Shown here: piece after piece, positions 47,162 through 56,023 of the stretch
How positions within the stretch are numbered: position 1 is the first letter of the stretch
Layout: the number at the start of each line of letters is the position of its first letter
Source: Tindallia sp.
GTDB taxonomy: Bacteria; Bacillota; Clostridia; Peptostreptococcales; Tindalliaceae
Reading direction: 5' to 3'
Length of the DNA stretch: 58,176 nucleotides
NCBI GenBank assembly: GCA_007134225.1
Contig: SLLE01000093.1
Span: 1 to 58,176, forward strand
The notes under the pieces: model-generated
Database searches by the model: none
Seen by the model: only the letters and a program-made list of their open reading frames with translations
Told to the model about the DNA's origin: nothing
Program-made: the position numbers and the translations under genes

Positions 47162-48772
47162 ATGAAATCTGATGAAAATAAACTAACGTACGAAGTAGGC
47201 AGAAGAAGAACCTTTGCAATTATCTCTCACCCGGATGCTGGAAAAACAACTCTCACAGAGAAATTATTACTTTATGGAGGTGCCATCAGGCTTGCTGGCT
47301 CGGTAAAGTCAAGAAGAGCACAAAAACATGCCGTGTCTGATTGGATGGAAATTGAAAAACAACGTGGAATTTCCGTCACATCCAGTGTTCTTCAATTTGA
47401 ATATGATGATCACGTGATTAATATTTTGGATACTCCGGGACATCAGGATTTTAGTGAGGATACTTACAGAACGCTGATGGCGGCAGATAATGCAGTGATG
47501 GTGATTGATTGTGCAAAAGGTGTCGAAGCGCAGACGAAAAAATTGTTCCAGGTATGTAAAATGAGAAGCATTCCGATCTTTACCTTTATCAATAAAATGG
47601 ACCGAGCCGGAAAAGATCCTTTTGAATTAATGGAAGAAATCGAAAAAATTCTTGACATTGAAGCTTTTCCAATGAATTGGCCGGTAGGAACAGACGGTAA
47701 TTTTAAAGGTGTTTATAATCGGGTGAAGTCTCAAATGGAGATCTTCGAGGGCGGACATCACGGGCAGGAAAAAATCTCTTCCATCACTGGAAGCATTGAA
47801 GAGCCCATATTTGAAGATTTGCTGGGTGAGCACCTTCATCAACAGTTATTGGAGGAAATTGAGCTTTTAGATGAAGCGGGCAATCAGTTTGATCATAAAC
47901 GCATACTAAAAGGTGAATTAACGCCGGTATTTTTTGGCAGTGCCATGACAAACTTTGGAGTTCAACCATTTTTAGAGTCTTTTATCAATTTGACTTTGCC
48001 TCCTGCGGCTAGAATTAGCAACGGTGAAGAAATAAGTCCGGAGCAGGATGAGTTCACTTCCTTTATTTTTAAAATTCAGGCTAATATGAACCCTGCTCAT
48101 CGGGACAGAATTGCTTTTATGCGCATTTGCTCAGGAAAATTCAACAAAGGTATGTCTGTTTACTTGAGTAGGAATCAAAAAAAAGTGAGATTGTCACAAC
48201 CTCAGCAATTTTTTGCTCAGGATCGATCATCCGTTGAAGAAGCATGGCCAGGCGATATTATTGGCGTTCATGATCCGGGTGTGTTTCAAATTGGAGACAC
48301 TTTGACAGAAAAAAATTTAACAATTGAATATGAAGATATACCTGTATTTGCGCCGGAACATTTTGCCAGGGTTGCACCGGTGGATACCATGAAACGGAAA
48401 CAATTTATCAAAGGAATTCAGCAATTATCAGAAGAAGGAGCTATCCAGATTTTCAAACCCCTGAACACTGGGATAGAAGAAATATTTGTCGGGGTTGTTG
48501 GTGTTCTGCAATTCGAAGTATTGGAATATCGATTAACGAATGAATACAATGTGGATATAAAGCTGACTCAGCTTCCTTACAGACATGTTCGATGGATTGA
48601 ATCAGATAAATTCGACCCAGATCGGTTTAGTCTGACGATGGACTCGATTTTAGGTGTGGATGACTTCGATTCACCGGTCATCTTATTCCAAAATGAATGG
48701 ACGGTTGAAAAAGTGGAAGATCGTAATCAAGGTGTCGCACTTCATAGCATTTCAACGAGAAAAAGCAGGTAA
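47162..48772 (+). CDS. prfC: Peptide chain release factor 3
   Basis: A 536-aa translational GTPase that recycles RF1/RF2. G1 is SHPDAGKTTLTEKLL, switch I EKQRGISVTSSV, G3 DTPGHQDF, G4 NKMDR; RF3-specific domains follow (PVFFGSAMTNFGVQ). ATG 47162 follows AAGGAG; the TTG at 47156 is too close. It is monocistronic, with its own promoter. Confidence 0.96.
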   Translation: MKSDENKLTYEVGRRRTFAIISHPDAGKTTLTEKLLLYGGAIRLAGSVKSRRAQKHAVSDWMEIEKQRGISVTSSVLQFEYDDHVINILDTPGHQDFSEDTYRTLMAADNAVMVIDCAKGVEAQTKKLFQVCKMRSIPIFTFINKMDRAGKDPFELMEEIEKILDIEAFPMNWPVGTDGNFKGVYNRVKSQMEIFEGGHHGQEKISSITGSIEEPIFEDLLGEHLHQQLLEEIELLDEAGNQFDHKRILKGELTPVFFGSAMTNFGVQPFLESFINLTLPPAARISNGEEISPEQDEFTSFIFKIQANMNPAHRDRIAFMRICSGKFNKGMSVYLSRNQKKVRLSQPQQFFAQDRSSVEEAWPGDIIGVHDPGVFQIGDTLTEKNLTIEYEDIPVFAPEHFARVAPVDTMKRKQFIKGIQQLSEEGAIQIFKPLNTGIEEIFVGVVGVLQFEVLEYRLTNEYNVDIKLTQLPYRHVRWIESDKFDPDRFSLTMDSILGVDDFDSPVILFQNEWTVEKVEDRNQGVALHSISTRKSR

Positions 48773-48807
48773 TATGAACTGGGATAATGAATAGGCAGGC
48801 ATGCCTA

Positions 48808-48816
48808 TGCTATAAT
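48808..48816 (+). promoter_or_regulatory. Extended -10 before the KdpD-like gene
   Basis: TG-C-TATAAT is a consensus extended -10. A palindrome AGGCATGCCT lies just upstream (48797-48806). Confidence 0.55.
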
Positions 48817-48868
48817 GATAGTGAGAATAAATGCGTTCAGCATAATTGTAGCCAAAGAGGTGAAGAAG

Positions 48869-49255
48869 ATGTCTGAAATTCCAAACACGATGGTTTGCGT
48901 TACTCAGCAAAAAACATGTGAAAGACTCATTCGCAAGGGTGCCGAGATTCGTGATGAAACCGGAGGAAAACTGCTGGTGATCCATGTAACTCCGACCTCA
49001 TTGCAGGTGTTGGGAAACTACCAACAACCGGAGGCGCTGGATTACTTATATGAGATTTCGAAATCTATGTCGGCAGAAATGACGGTGATTCGTTCGAGAA
49101 ATACGATCGATACCCTGGAGGAGTTTGCCCGAAAGAATAATGTTTCTACCGTTGTGTTAGGTGAATCTTTAAAAGCATCTAAAGAGAATACAATCATTAA
49201 TGATCTCCAAAAAAGGCTGGGTAAAAAGGTTGCAATAAGAATGGTACCTGTTTAA
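48869..49255 (+). CDS. Stand-alone KdpD-like universal stress domain
   Basis: A 128-aa protein that resembles the universal stress domain of the sensor kinase KdpD: MVCVTQQKTCERLIRKGAEIRDETGGKLLVIHV, then STVVLGESLKAS. No kinase or KdpFABC genes adjoin it. It might bind a nucleotide such as c-di-AMP, which is known for some KdpD domains, but I see no proof. ATG 48869 follows AGAGGTGA. Confidence 0.75.
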   Translation: MSEIPNTMVCVTQQKTCERLIRKGAEIRDETGGKLLVIHVTPTSLQVLGNYQQPEALDYLYEISKSMSAEMTVIRSRNTIDTLEEFARKNNVSTVVLGESLKASKENTIINDLQKRLGKKVAIRMVPV

Positions 49256-49282
49256 GTTTTCGTAGGATAGATTACCAAAACA

Positions 49283-49315
49283 AACACCCAGACAAAATCG
49301 GGAAAAGAGGGTGTT
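49283..49315 (+). other. Hairpin covering a ribosome binding site
   Basis: AACACCC (49283-49289) is the exact reverse complement of GGGTGTT (49309-49315), which contains the AGAGGGTG ribosome binding site of the next gene. When formed it would hide that site, so translation may be controlled. Confidence 0.5.
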
Positions 49316-49318
49316 ACC

Positions 49319-50242
49319 TTGAAAGCAACAGTTCCATACTATCCCTATGCAGCATATCAGAAGGAAAAATATGGGGAAAAAGTGTATAAAATACCGATCA
49401 GCCTTCCTGTTACCTGTCCCAATCGTGACGGCTCAATGGGGATTAATGGTTGTGATTTTTGTGCAGAAGAAGGAGCTGGATTTGAAACATTATCTTCCAA
49501 AAAACCAGTAAAAGAACAAATGGAAGAGAACATCAGCTATATTGGAAAACGATATGGAGCCAACAAGTTTTCAGCCTACTTTCAAAATTATACCAATACC
49601 TACATGCCGATGAAGGATTTTAAGCAATATATGGAAGCGGTACTGGATGATAGAATCGTAGAGCTGGCGATTTCAACAAGGCCAGACTGTGTATCGGATG
49701 AACAGTTGGATTACCTTAAAGAATATAAACGAATTCATCGCAAAAATATTGTCATGGAATTAGGGTTGCAAACTGCTAATTATCATACTTTATCCCGGAT
49801 CAATCGTGGTCATGGACTGGCTGCTTTTATCGATGCAACGAACAGAATTAAGCAAAGAGATTTGGAGATTTGTGCTCATGTCATTGTAAACCTGCCAGGA
49901 GACGAAGATTTGGATATGATCGAGACGTCAGATATTTTGTCGGCGCTTAAAGTGGAACAGGTAAAGCTGCATGCCCTTTATATTATGAAAAACACAATAA
50001 TGGGTAATCAGTTTGAGCAAGGCGAGTTGAGCATTATATCTAAAGCTGCCTATCAACGACGTGTGATTTTATTCCTCATGCATTTGAGTCCTGAAATTGC
50101 CGTACAACGATTAATTGGACGAGCTCCAAAAGAAAACAGTTTGTTTGTTAACTGGAATACCAGCTGGTGGAAAATAAGAGATGAAATCATAGCAATAATG
50201 AGACAAGAAAATGCATATCAGGGAAAAAGAGCGAAATTTTAA
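49319..50242 (+). CDS. TIGR01212 family radical SAM protein (YhcC-like)
   Basis: A 307-aa radical SAM protein. The cluster motif is in TCPNRDGSMGINGCDFC, where the wide first Cys spacing is typical of this family. ISTRPDCVSDEQ and ELGLQTANYHTL are further family marks. The substrate is unknown. The start is TTG at 49319. Confidence 0.9.
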   Translation: MKATVPYYPYAAYQKEKYGEKVYKIPISLPVTCPNRDGSMGINGCDFCAEEGAGFETLSSKKPVKEQMEENISYIGKRYGANKFSAYFQNYTNTYMPMKDFKQYMEAVLDDRIVELAISTRPDCVSDEQLDYLKEYKRIHRKNIVMELGLQTANYHTLSRINRGHGLAAFIDATNRIKQRDLEICAHVIVNLPGDEDLDMIETSDILSALKVEQVKLHALYIMKNTIMGNQFEQGELSIISKAAYQRRVILFLMHLSPEIAVQRLIGRAPKENSLFVNWNTSWWKIRDEIIAIMRQENAYQGKRAKF

Positions 50243-50344
50243 AAATACTTTGTTTTTATTGCAAGTCTAGAAGATATTTTGGGTATCATGACGAATATGT
50301 CAATGATAAGTGGTCAACATAAATCATCAATGGAGGGATGCCAA

Positions 50345-50767
50345 ATGATAAATTTAATTATCGGGAAAAAAGGCAGTGGTAAAACAACGGTCATGGTTGA
50401 AATGGCGAATGATGCAGTGAAAATAACAAAGGGGCATGTCGTATTTCTTGATGTAGATAACAGTCGGATGTTTCAGGTGGATTATCGAGCAAGGTTCATA
50501 CACTTAAATGAATACGACATCGAAAATGAAAATGAGTTTTTCGGATTTTTGTGCGGAGTGGTTGCCTCAAACTATGACATTGATCATATATTTATTGATG
50601 GCTTAATGCAGATAAGCGAGACGAAGCTTGAAGACATGGGTCATTTTTTTGACCGTTTAGATAAGTTGGAGAAAAAATATAATATTTCTATTGTGATTGG
50701 CATAAGTTGGGAAAATGAAGAAGTACCGGAATTCCTCCATCGCTATAAAATAGACAAACTTTCTTGA
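50345..50767 (+). CDS. Small P-loop ATPase-like protein
   Basis: A 140-aa protein with Walker A GKKGSGKTT near residue 7 and a Walker B-like HIFIDGL near 79. The rest resembles no family I know; length suggests a minimal ATP-binding domain. ATG 50345 follows GGAGGGATG. It stands alone between the radical SAM gene and gap. Confidence 0.7.
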   Translation: MINLIIGKKGSGKTTVMVEMANDAVKITKGHVVFLDVDNSRMFQVDYRARFIHLNEYDIENENEFFGFLCGVVASNYDIDHIFIDGLMQISETKLEDMGHFFDRLDKLEKKYNISIVIGISWENEEVPEFLHRYKIDKLS

Positions 50768-50816
50768 ATCACGGAAACTTTTAGGAAAACGTTATCGGAC
50801 CGGAGCTGGTTTAGCG

Positions 50817-50845
50817 TTGAAACGCGCTGCTCCGTTTGATATAAT
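50817..50845 (+). promoter_or_regulatory. gap promoter
   Basis: TTGAAA (50817-50822) and a consensus TATAAT (50840-50845) are exactly 17 bp apart. They leave a leader of about 110 nt. A GC-rich inverted repeat (CGGAGC/GCTCCG) overlaps the promoter. Confidence 0.85.
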
Positions 50846-50963
50846 GTCTGTTTTGTGATATATTCAGCATCAAGAAAGTGTCATAATTTTACAAGACTTA
50901 CGAGACGAAAATGAGTGAAAGGGGCTTAAGTTGTCCCAAATCGACTATTGAAGGAGGATAACG

Positions 50964-51980
50964 ATGAAAAAAACCAAAGTAGGAATCAATGGATTTGGCC
51001 GAATTGGAAAAGCGGCAATAAAAGCGTGGTTAGAAGATGAACGTGATTTGGAAATTGTCGCGATCAATAGTACAAGTGGCCCGGTGAAACATGCACATGT
51101 ATTTAAATATGACAGTTTATACGGTACGCTTCCTCAGGAAGTAAAAGCTACAGAGGATACGCTGAGTATCGGTGATAAAGTGATTAAGTTCACCGCTTAT
51201 CGGGATCCGGCAGAAATTCCATGGAAGGAAATGGGTGTAGAAATAGTATTGGAAAGCTCTGGTAAGTTTACTTCAGAAGAAGATATGCGGAAGCATCTGG
51301 TGGGTGGTGCGAAAAAAGTTATTTTATCAGCTCCGCCAAAAGGTGGGGATGTGAAACAAATTGTCATGGGAGTCAATGAGGAAACTTACGAAGCCACTAA
51401 ACACGATATTTTATCTAATGCTTCCTGCACAACCAATTGCCTGGCTCCGGTGGTTAAAGTACTCAATGATGCCTTTGGAATAGAACATGGTTTAATGACA
51501 ACGGTTCATGCCTATACGAATGATCAAAACTTACTGGATATGCCGCATAAGGATCCCCGACGTTCAAGAGCGGCACAGATGTCTATTATTCCCACCACAA
51601 CTGGTGCAGCAAAAGCGGTAACAAAAGTAATCCCCGAGTTGGAAGGTCGTTTAAATGGTTTTGCCATGCGGGTTCCGACTCCTGTGGTATCCGTTGTGGA
51701 CATTGTAGCCGAATTATCGAAGGAAACAACAGAAGAAGAAGTTAACCAAAAGTTAAAAGAAGCATCGGAAGGTTCCATGAAAGGAATATTGGGTTATTCT
51801 GATGCGCCGCTCGTTTCCATCGATTATAAAAAAGATAACCGTTCTAGTATCGTAGATGGGCTGTCAACTATGATGAACGGACCAAAACTGGTAAAAGTAG
51901 TTTCATGGTATGACAATGAGTGGGGTTATTCACAAAGACTGATTGACTTTATTGCTTATGTTGCAACTAAAAATATATAA
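50964..51980 (+). CDS. gap: Glyceraldehyde-3-phosphate dehydrogenase
   Basis: A 338-aa glycolytic enzyme. The NAD-binding start is GINGFGRIGKAA and the catalytic Cys lies in SNASCTTNCLAPV. The ATG at 50964 follows AAGGAGG. It has its own promoter and terminator. No pgk or tpi is adjacent. Confidence 0.97.
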   Translation: MKKTKVGINGFGRIGKAAIKAWLEDERDLEIVAINSTSGPVKHAHVFKYDSLYGTLPQEVKATEDTLSIGDKVIKFTAYRDPAEIPWKEMGVEIVLESSGKFTSEEDMRKHLVGGAKKVILSAPPKGGDVKQIVMGVNEETYEATKHDILSNASCTTNCLAPVVKVLNDAFGIEHGLMTTVHAYTNDQNLLDMPHKDPRRSRAAQMSIIPTTTGAAKAVTKVIPELEGRLNGFAMRVPTPVVSVVDIVAELSKETTEEEVNQKLKEASEGSMKGILGYSDAPLVSIDYKKDNRSSIVDGLSTMMNGPKLVKVVSWYDNEWGYSQRLIDFIAYVATKNI

Positions 51981-52011
51981 AAAAGCGAATCGAAAAAGCG
52001 GTAAATAATGG

Positions 52012-52053
52012 GCCGACGTTCTATTTCCGATAGGGAAATGAACGTCGGTTTTC
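52012..52053 (+). terminator. gap terminator
   Basis: CCGACGTT (52013-52020) pairs with AACGTCGG (52041-52048), with an inner ATTTCC/GGAAAT stem, followed by TTTT. Confidence 0.85.
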
Positions 52054-52131
52054 TGTGCGCTGGCACTCTGTAGACATTTAATGTATAATATAAGCGGTTT
52101 TACTGGAATATGCGGACAGGGAGTGAACTAA

Positions 52132-52953
52132 ATGGAGAATATTGAATGGAACAAATTCTTAATTCCCTATGAAAATGCAGTAGAAGAATTGAAAGTAAAA
52201 TTCAGAAGCATTCGAACAGAATTACTGATCGTTGGTGCCTATTCACCTATTGAATTCGTGGTAGGCAGGGTGAAAAAAATATCCAGCATATTGGAGAAAG
52301 CAAAACTACTCAATTTAGAGTTGGATGACATAGAAAATGGCATTGAAGATATTGCTGGAATTCGGATTATGTGTCAGTTTGTGGAAGATATTTATATGGT
52401 GATGGATTATATTCGCGAGCGTGACGGAAAAGACATGGAAATCATTGCGGTGAAGGATTATATTACAAATCAGAAAGACAGTGGGTATAGGAGCTATCAC
52501 GTTGTTGTTCGATATCCTATCCAAACAGCATTTGGACATAAAAAAATTTTGGCAGAAATTCAAATAAGAACGTTGGCAATGAATTTTTGGGCAACCATTG
52601 AACACTCGCTGAATTATAAGTATAAACAGAGAATACCTGAACATGTGAAAAAAAGACTAAAAAAATCTGCGGATGCCGCCATGGTCTTAGACCAGGAAAT
52701 GTCAGAAATCCGTTATGAGATCAGGGAAGCTCAAAAAATGTTTGAAATCAAGTCAAATATTGTATCCAATGTCTTAAGTATGATTCAAAAATTAAGGGTG
52801 AGAGGCATGCATAGCCAGGCGGAAAAATATTACAGTGAATTTGAATTTCTTTGGGAACAGGGAGAAATGATTGAATTGAAAAAAATGGCCTACAAGCTTA
52901 GGTCGGTCGTAGATCAATATGATTTAAATGAAGATCAAGATAAAACGGAGTAA
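52132..52953 (+). CDS. Small alarmone synthetase (RelQ/YjbM-like)
   Basis: A 273-aa (p)ppGpp synthetase with a RelA/SpoT synthetase domain only. Signatures are EDIAGIRIMCQF, the pyrophosphate-transfer GYRSYHVVVRYP and EIQIRTLAMNFWATIEH. There is no HD hydrolase, TGS or ACT domain, so it is of the small synthetase class. A basic helical C-terminus follows. TATAAT at 52084-52089 is a probable -10. The phosphoesterase gene follows 16 nt later. Confidence 0.92.
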   Translation: MENIEWNKFLIPYENAVEELKVKFRSIRTELLIVGAYSPIEFVVGRVKKISSILEKAKLLNLELDDIENGIEDIAGIRIMCQFVEDIYMVMDYIRERDGKDMEIIAVKDYITNQKDSGYRSYHVVVRYPIQTAFGHKKILAEIQIRTLAMNFWATIEHSLNYKYKQRIPEHVKKRLKKSADAAMVLDQEMSEIRYEIREAQKMFEIKSNIVSNVLSMIQKLRVRGMHSQAEKYYSEFEFLWEQGEMIELKKMAYKLRSVVDQYDLNEDQDKTE

Positions 52954-52969
52954 TGTTGGGGGACATGGC

Positions 52970-53662
52970 ATGATTTTTGGAATCGGTGACCTGCACTTAA
53001 GTCATTCTGTTGAAAAACCAATGTCAATTTTTGGAGAAGACTGGTTTAATCATCAGGAAAAAATTAAAAAAAACTGGGAAGCAACAGTGTCTTCGGAAGA
53101 TGCTGTTCTGATACCGGGAGATATTTCTTGGGCAATGACTCAGGAAGAAGCCTGGGAAGATTTATTATGGATCGATAATTTGCCCGGCAAAAAATACTTG
53201 ATTCGAGGGAACCATGATTATTGGTGGAAGCGTATCACGAAAATGAATGAGGCGTTTAACACACTTCATTTTATTCAGAATAAATTCTTTCCTTATCGCC
53301 AATATGCGATTTGTGGGGCAAGAGGATGGATACTGCCAGGATCTGCAGATTTTAATGAGCATGATGAAAAAATATATCTCAGGGAAGCATTGAGGCTGGA
53401 AGCTTCCTTGAAAGATGCCAAAAAATCCGGTCAGAATCAGATCGTTGCCATGATGCACTATCCTCCTTTAAATGAAAAAAAGGAACCTTCTCACTTCACC
53501 CGGCTAATGGATCGGTACAACGTAAAAAAAGTTGTGTACGGGCATTTGCACGGAGAAGATTCCTGGGGTAGTGGTTCCATTGGTCAGTTTGGAAAAGCAG
53601 ACTATCGGCTGGTATCATCAGACTATCTCAACTTTACACCTGCTGAAATTTGCCCGGATTAA
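52970..53662 (+). CDS. Metallophosphoesterase
   Basis: A 230-aa calcineurin-like phosphoesterase. Metal motifs are GDLHLSH, PGDISWAM, RGNHDYWW, MMHYPP and YGHLHG. The substrate is unknown; co-transcription with the alarmone synthetase suggests, but does not show, a nucleotide. ATG 52970 follows GGGGGA. It ends base to base with the convergent fba. Confidence 0.9.
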   Translation: MIFGIGDLHLSHSVEKPMSIFGEDWFNHQEKIKKNWEATVSSEDAVLIPGDISWAMTQEEAWEDLLWIDNLPGKKYLIRGNHDYWWKRITKMNEAFNTLHFIQNKFFPYRQYAICGARGWILPGSADFNEHDEKIYLREALRLEASLKDAKKSGQNQIVAMMHYPPLNEKKEPSHFTRLMDRYNVKKVVYGHLHGEDSWGSGSIGQFGKADYRLVSSDYLNFTPAEICPD

Positions 53663-54592
53663 TTAAACCAGCCCATTAGATCCCAGCACATTTTTGATTT
53701 TATGCCTTACCATGTTTTTTATGGCATCTCTGCCAGGGTCTAAATACTTTCGAGGATCAAAGTTTGAAGGGTTTTCATGAAGTTCTCTGCGGATGGCTGC
53801 AGTCATGGCCAGGCGAAGATCTGTATCGATATTTACCTTGCAGACACCTAAACCTGCCGCCTTTCGGATCATTTCCTCCGGAACGCCTTGAGCTCCGGGA
53901 ATGGTGCCGCCATATTGGTTGCAAAGATCAACAAACTCCGGTAATACCGTTGATGCACCATGTAAAACCAAAGGCGTGCCGCATAATTTTTTGTTGATGG
54001 CTCTTAGACGTTCAAAGTCCAGATCTGGTGTACCCTTGAATTTATAAGCACCATGACTGGTTCCAATGGCTACGGCAAGGGAGTCAACACCAGTATTTTC
54101 AACAAATTCAAGCGCCTCATCAGGATTCGTGAAAGCAGCATCTTTCTCGCTGACATTAACTGAGTCTTCAATTCCTGCCAGACGACCCAGTTCTGCTTCC
54201 ACTACTACGCCGTGGGCATGTGCATACTCAACTACTTTTCTGGTTATGGCAATATTCTCATCCAAAGGATGATGCGATGCGTCAATCATGACGGAAGTAA
54301 ACCCATCATCAACGCACTGTTTACATATTTCAAAGTCTTCTCCATGATCCAAATGAAGAACAATCGGTAAATCAGAGTCTTCCACCGCTGCTTCTACCAG
54401 TTTTTTTAGGTATACAGGATTTGCGTATTTTCTGGCACCGGCAGACACCTGAAGAATAAGTGGTGATCTTTCTTCCTTCGCGGCATCAACAATTCCTTGA
54501 ATAATTTCCATATTGTTCACATTAAAAGCACCGATGGCATAGCTGCTGGCATAAGCTTGTTGAAACATATTTTTGCTGGTAATCAGTGGCAT
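53663..54592 (-). CDS. fba: Fructose-bisphosphate aldolase, class II
   Basis: A 309-aa zinc-dependent aldolase. It begins GAFNVNNMEIIQG; HLDHGEDFE holds zinc and catalytic residues, and ASHHPLDENI, ELGRLAGIED and NIDTDLRLAMTAAIR are family marks. GGGAGTGATG precedes the ATG. It splits fructose 1,6-bisphosphate made by the PFK encoded nearby. Confidence 0.96.
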   Translation of the reverse strand: MPLITSKNMFQQAYASSYAIGAFNVNNMEIIQGIVDAAKEERSPLILQVSAGARKYANPVYLKKLVEAAVEDSDLPIVLHLDHGEDFEICKQCVDDGFTSVMIDASHHPLDENIAITRKVVEYAHAHGVVVEAELGRLAGIEDSVNVSEKDAAFTNPDEALEFVENTGVDSLAVAIGTSHGAYKFKGTPDLDFERLRAINKKLCGTPLVLHGASTVLPEFVDLCNQYGGTIPGAQGVPEEMIRKAAGLGVCKVNIDTDLRLAMTAAIRRELHENPSNFDPRKYLDPGRDAIKNMVRHKIKNVLGSNGLV

Positions 54593-54633
54593 ATCATCAC
54601 TCCCTGTCCAGAAATTTTATAATGGTTAACGTC

Positions 54634-54662
54634 ATTCTAACATAGCGAATTGAAAGCCGCAA
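54634..54662 (-). promoter_or_regulatory. fba promoter
   Basis: Minus-strand TTGCGG (54657-54662) and TAGAAT (54634-54639) are 17 bp apart, about 41 nt before the fba start. Confidence 0.7.
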
Positions 54663-54684
54663 TTTAATTTCTACATGGGATTAC

Positions 54685-54713
54685 TTGCATATTTTTAAAG
54701 ACAAGACTATTAT
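54685..54713 (+). promoter_or_regulatory. pssA promoter
   Basis: TTGCAT (54685-54690), a 17-bp spacer and TATTAT (54708-54713) lie 81 nt before pssA, divergent from fba. Confidence 0.65.
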
Positions 54714-54794
54714 TTTACCTGCAAATAGGGTAAGATAGTAATGAAGTGTGCGCCAGTTCGTTACTTGCCAGTAGGCTGAAATGAGGTGATTGAC

Positions 54795-55310
54795 ATGAAA
54801 GTTAAATCTAATATACCAAATATGGTTACTTTTTTAAATCTGACGTTGGGGCTTTTGGCGATTGTATGTATCATAAGCGAGAAGTATTTGTTGTCAGCTT
54901 TGTTAATCATTCTGGCTGCATTAATGGATCGTTTTGACGGTAGTCTTGCCAGAATGTTGGACGTAGAAAGTGAATTAGGAAAAGAACTGGACTCCCTCTG
55001 TGACTTGATTTCTTTTGGAGTGGCACCAGCTGTTTTGATGTGGAGTTTTCATCTGGCGGATATTGGTGTGATCGGGTTCTTTATCATGGTTTTATTTGCA
55101 ATAAGTGGCGCTTATCGTCTTGCTTTTTTTAATATCATGGAGTTCGATGGAGTCTATATGGGAATTCCGATTACACTATGTGGTGGAATAGTAGCATTGA
55201 TGGCGATATACTCTGTTAACTATGCGACCAATATTTATGTGCTGGGATTTATCATGATCCTTTTGTCTTATGCAATGGTTAGCAAACGAATAAAACTGAA
55301 AAAACGTTAA
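54795..55310 (+). CDS. pssA: CDP-diacylglycerol-serine O-phosphatidyltransferase
   Basis: A 171-aa membrane enzyme of the CDP-alcohol phosphatidyltransferase family. DGSLARMLDVESELGKELD followed by SLCD gives the full DGxxAR(x8)GxxxDxxxD motif. The short length and SFGVAPAVL fit PssA, which makes phosphatidylserine. ATG 54795 follows AGGTGATTG. No psd gene is seen in the window. Confidence 0.92.
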   Translation: MKVKSNIPNMVTFLNLTLGLLAIVCIISEKYLLSALLIILAALMDRFDGSLARMLDVESELGKELDSLCDLISFGVAPAVLMWSFHLADIGVIGFFIMVLFAISGAYRLAFFNIMEFDGVYMGIPITLCGGIVALMAIYSVNYATNIYVLGFIMILLSYAMVSKRIKLKKR

Positions 55311-55454
55311 TGCAAAAACTTTCAGGAGTTGAATGCGTGCCCCAGGAATGGAGAAAACATCGATAGATCAGATGCGGAGTATATTTCGTTAAGAACTGTT
55401 TCGGTGATGGATACATTGTTGGGGTTTTATTTTGAGTAGCAAAGGATGTTTGTC

Positions 55455-56006
55455 ATGCAATATGTTCCAGGACAAAACCTGTTTGAAAAATTTTTCGAGC
55501 AGCGCGAAAGCCTCATATTTCAATATAAAAAGGGTGACTTAACAAAAAAAGAGTATATCGAAGAAAGTCATGCATACCTAATTCAGCAGGATGTAAAACC
55601 TTTTAAAAATGTAGATAGCTTTGACAAAGCAGTGTTTAATTATCAATACTACAACATTATGGCCAAGTATTTTCACATCAAAAGTGAATCTTTAAAAAAC
55701 TCAGCGAAACACCCTGAATTATCTCGGCAGTTCCAGGAAAAAAGAGATAAGCACTACCACTTAAAAGATAAAATGACCTGGAGAGCCGCAGAGCTTAAAG
55801 ATTTTTATGAACTGGAAGCATATTTTATCAAAGTAAGCTCCAGTCATCTTAAAAGAGTTTTGTATGAAGTTGTTTTTATAGAACATCCCTCCGTAGTCTT
55901 TCATTCAAAAAGTCGCTGGCTTAGAGAGCGGCTTCAACAGGAAGGCGTTTTTAGTGACCACATCAGAAGATCTGTTATTGAGAAATATGTTAATGAAAAA
56001 TATTGA
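55455..56006 (+). CDS. Hypothetical protein, methyltransferase neighbour
   Basis: A 183-aa soluble, charged, helical protein I do not recognise. There is no signal or membrane helix. It has many Lys, Glu, Tyr and Phe residues. ATG 55455 is 8 nt after AAAGGA; the ATG at 55446 overlaps that site. It lies 17 nt before a methyltransferase gene, so the two are probably one unit. The 144-nt gap before it shows nothing definite. Confidence 0.75.
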   Translation: MQYVPGQNLFEKFFEQRESLIFQYKKGDLTKKEYIEESHAYLIQQDVKPFKNVDSFDKAVFNYQYYNIMAKYFHIKSESLKNSAKHPELSRQFQEKRDKHYHLKDKMTWRAAELKDFYELEAYFIKVSSSHLKRVLYEVVFIEHPSVVFHSKSRWLRERLQQEGVFSDHIRRSVIEKYVNEKY

Positions 56007-56023
56007 AACAAAGGAGTGGTTTT

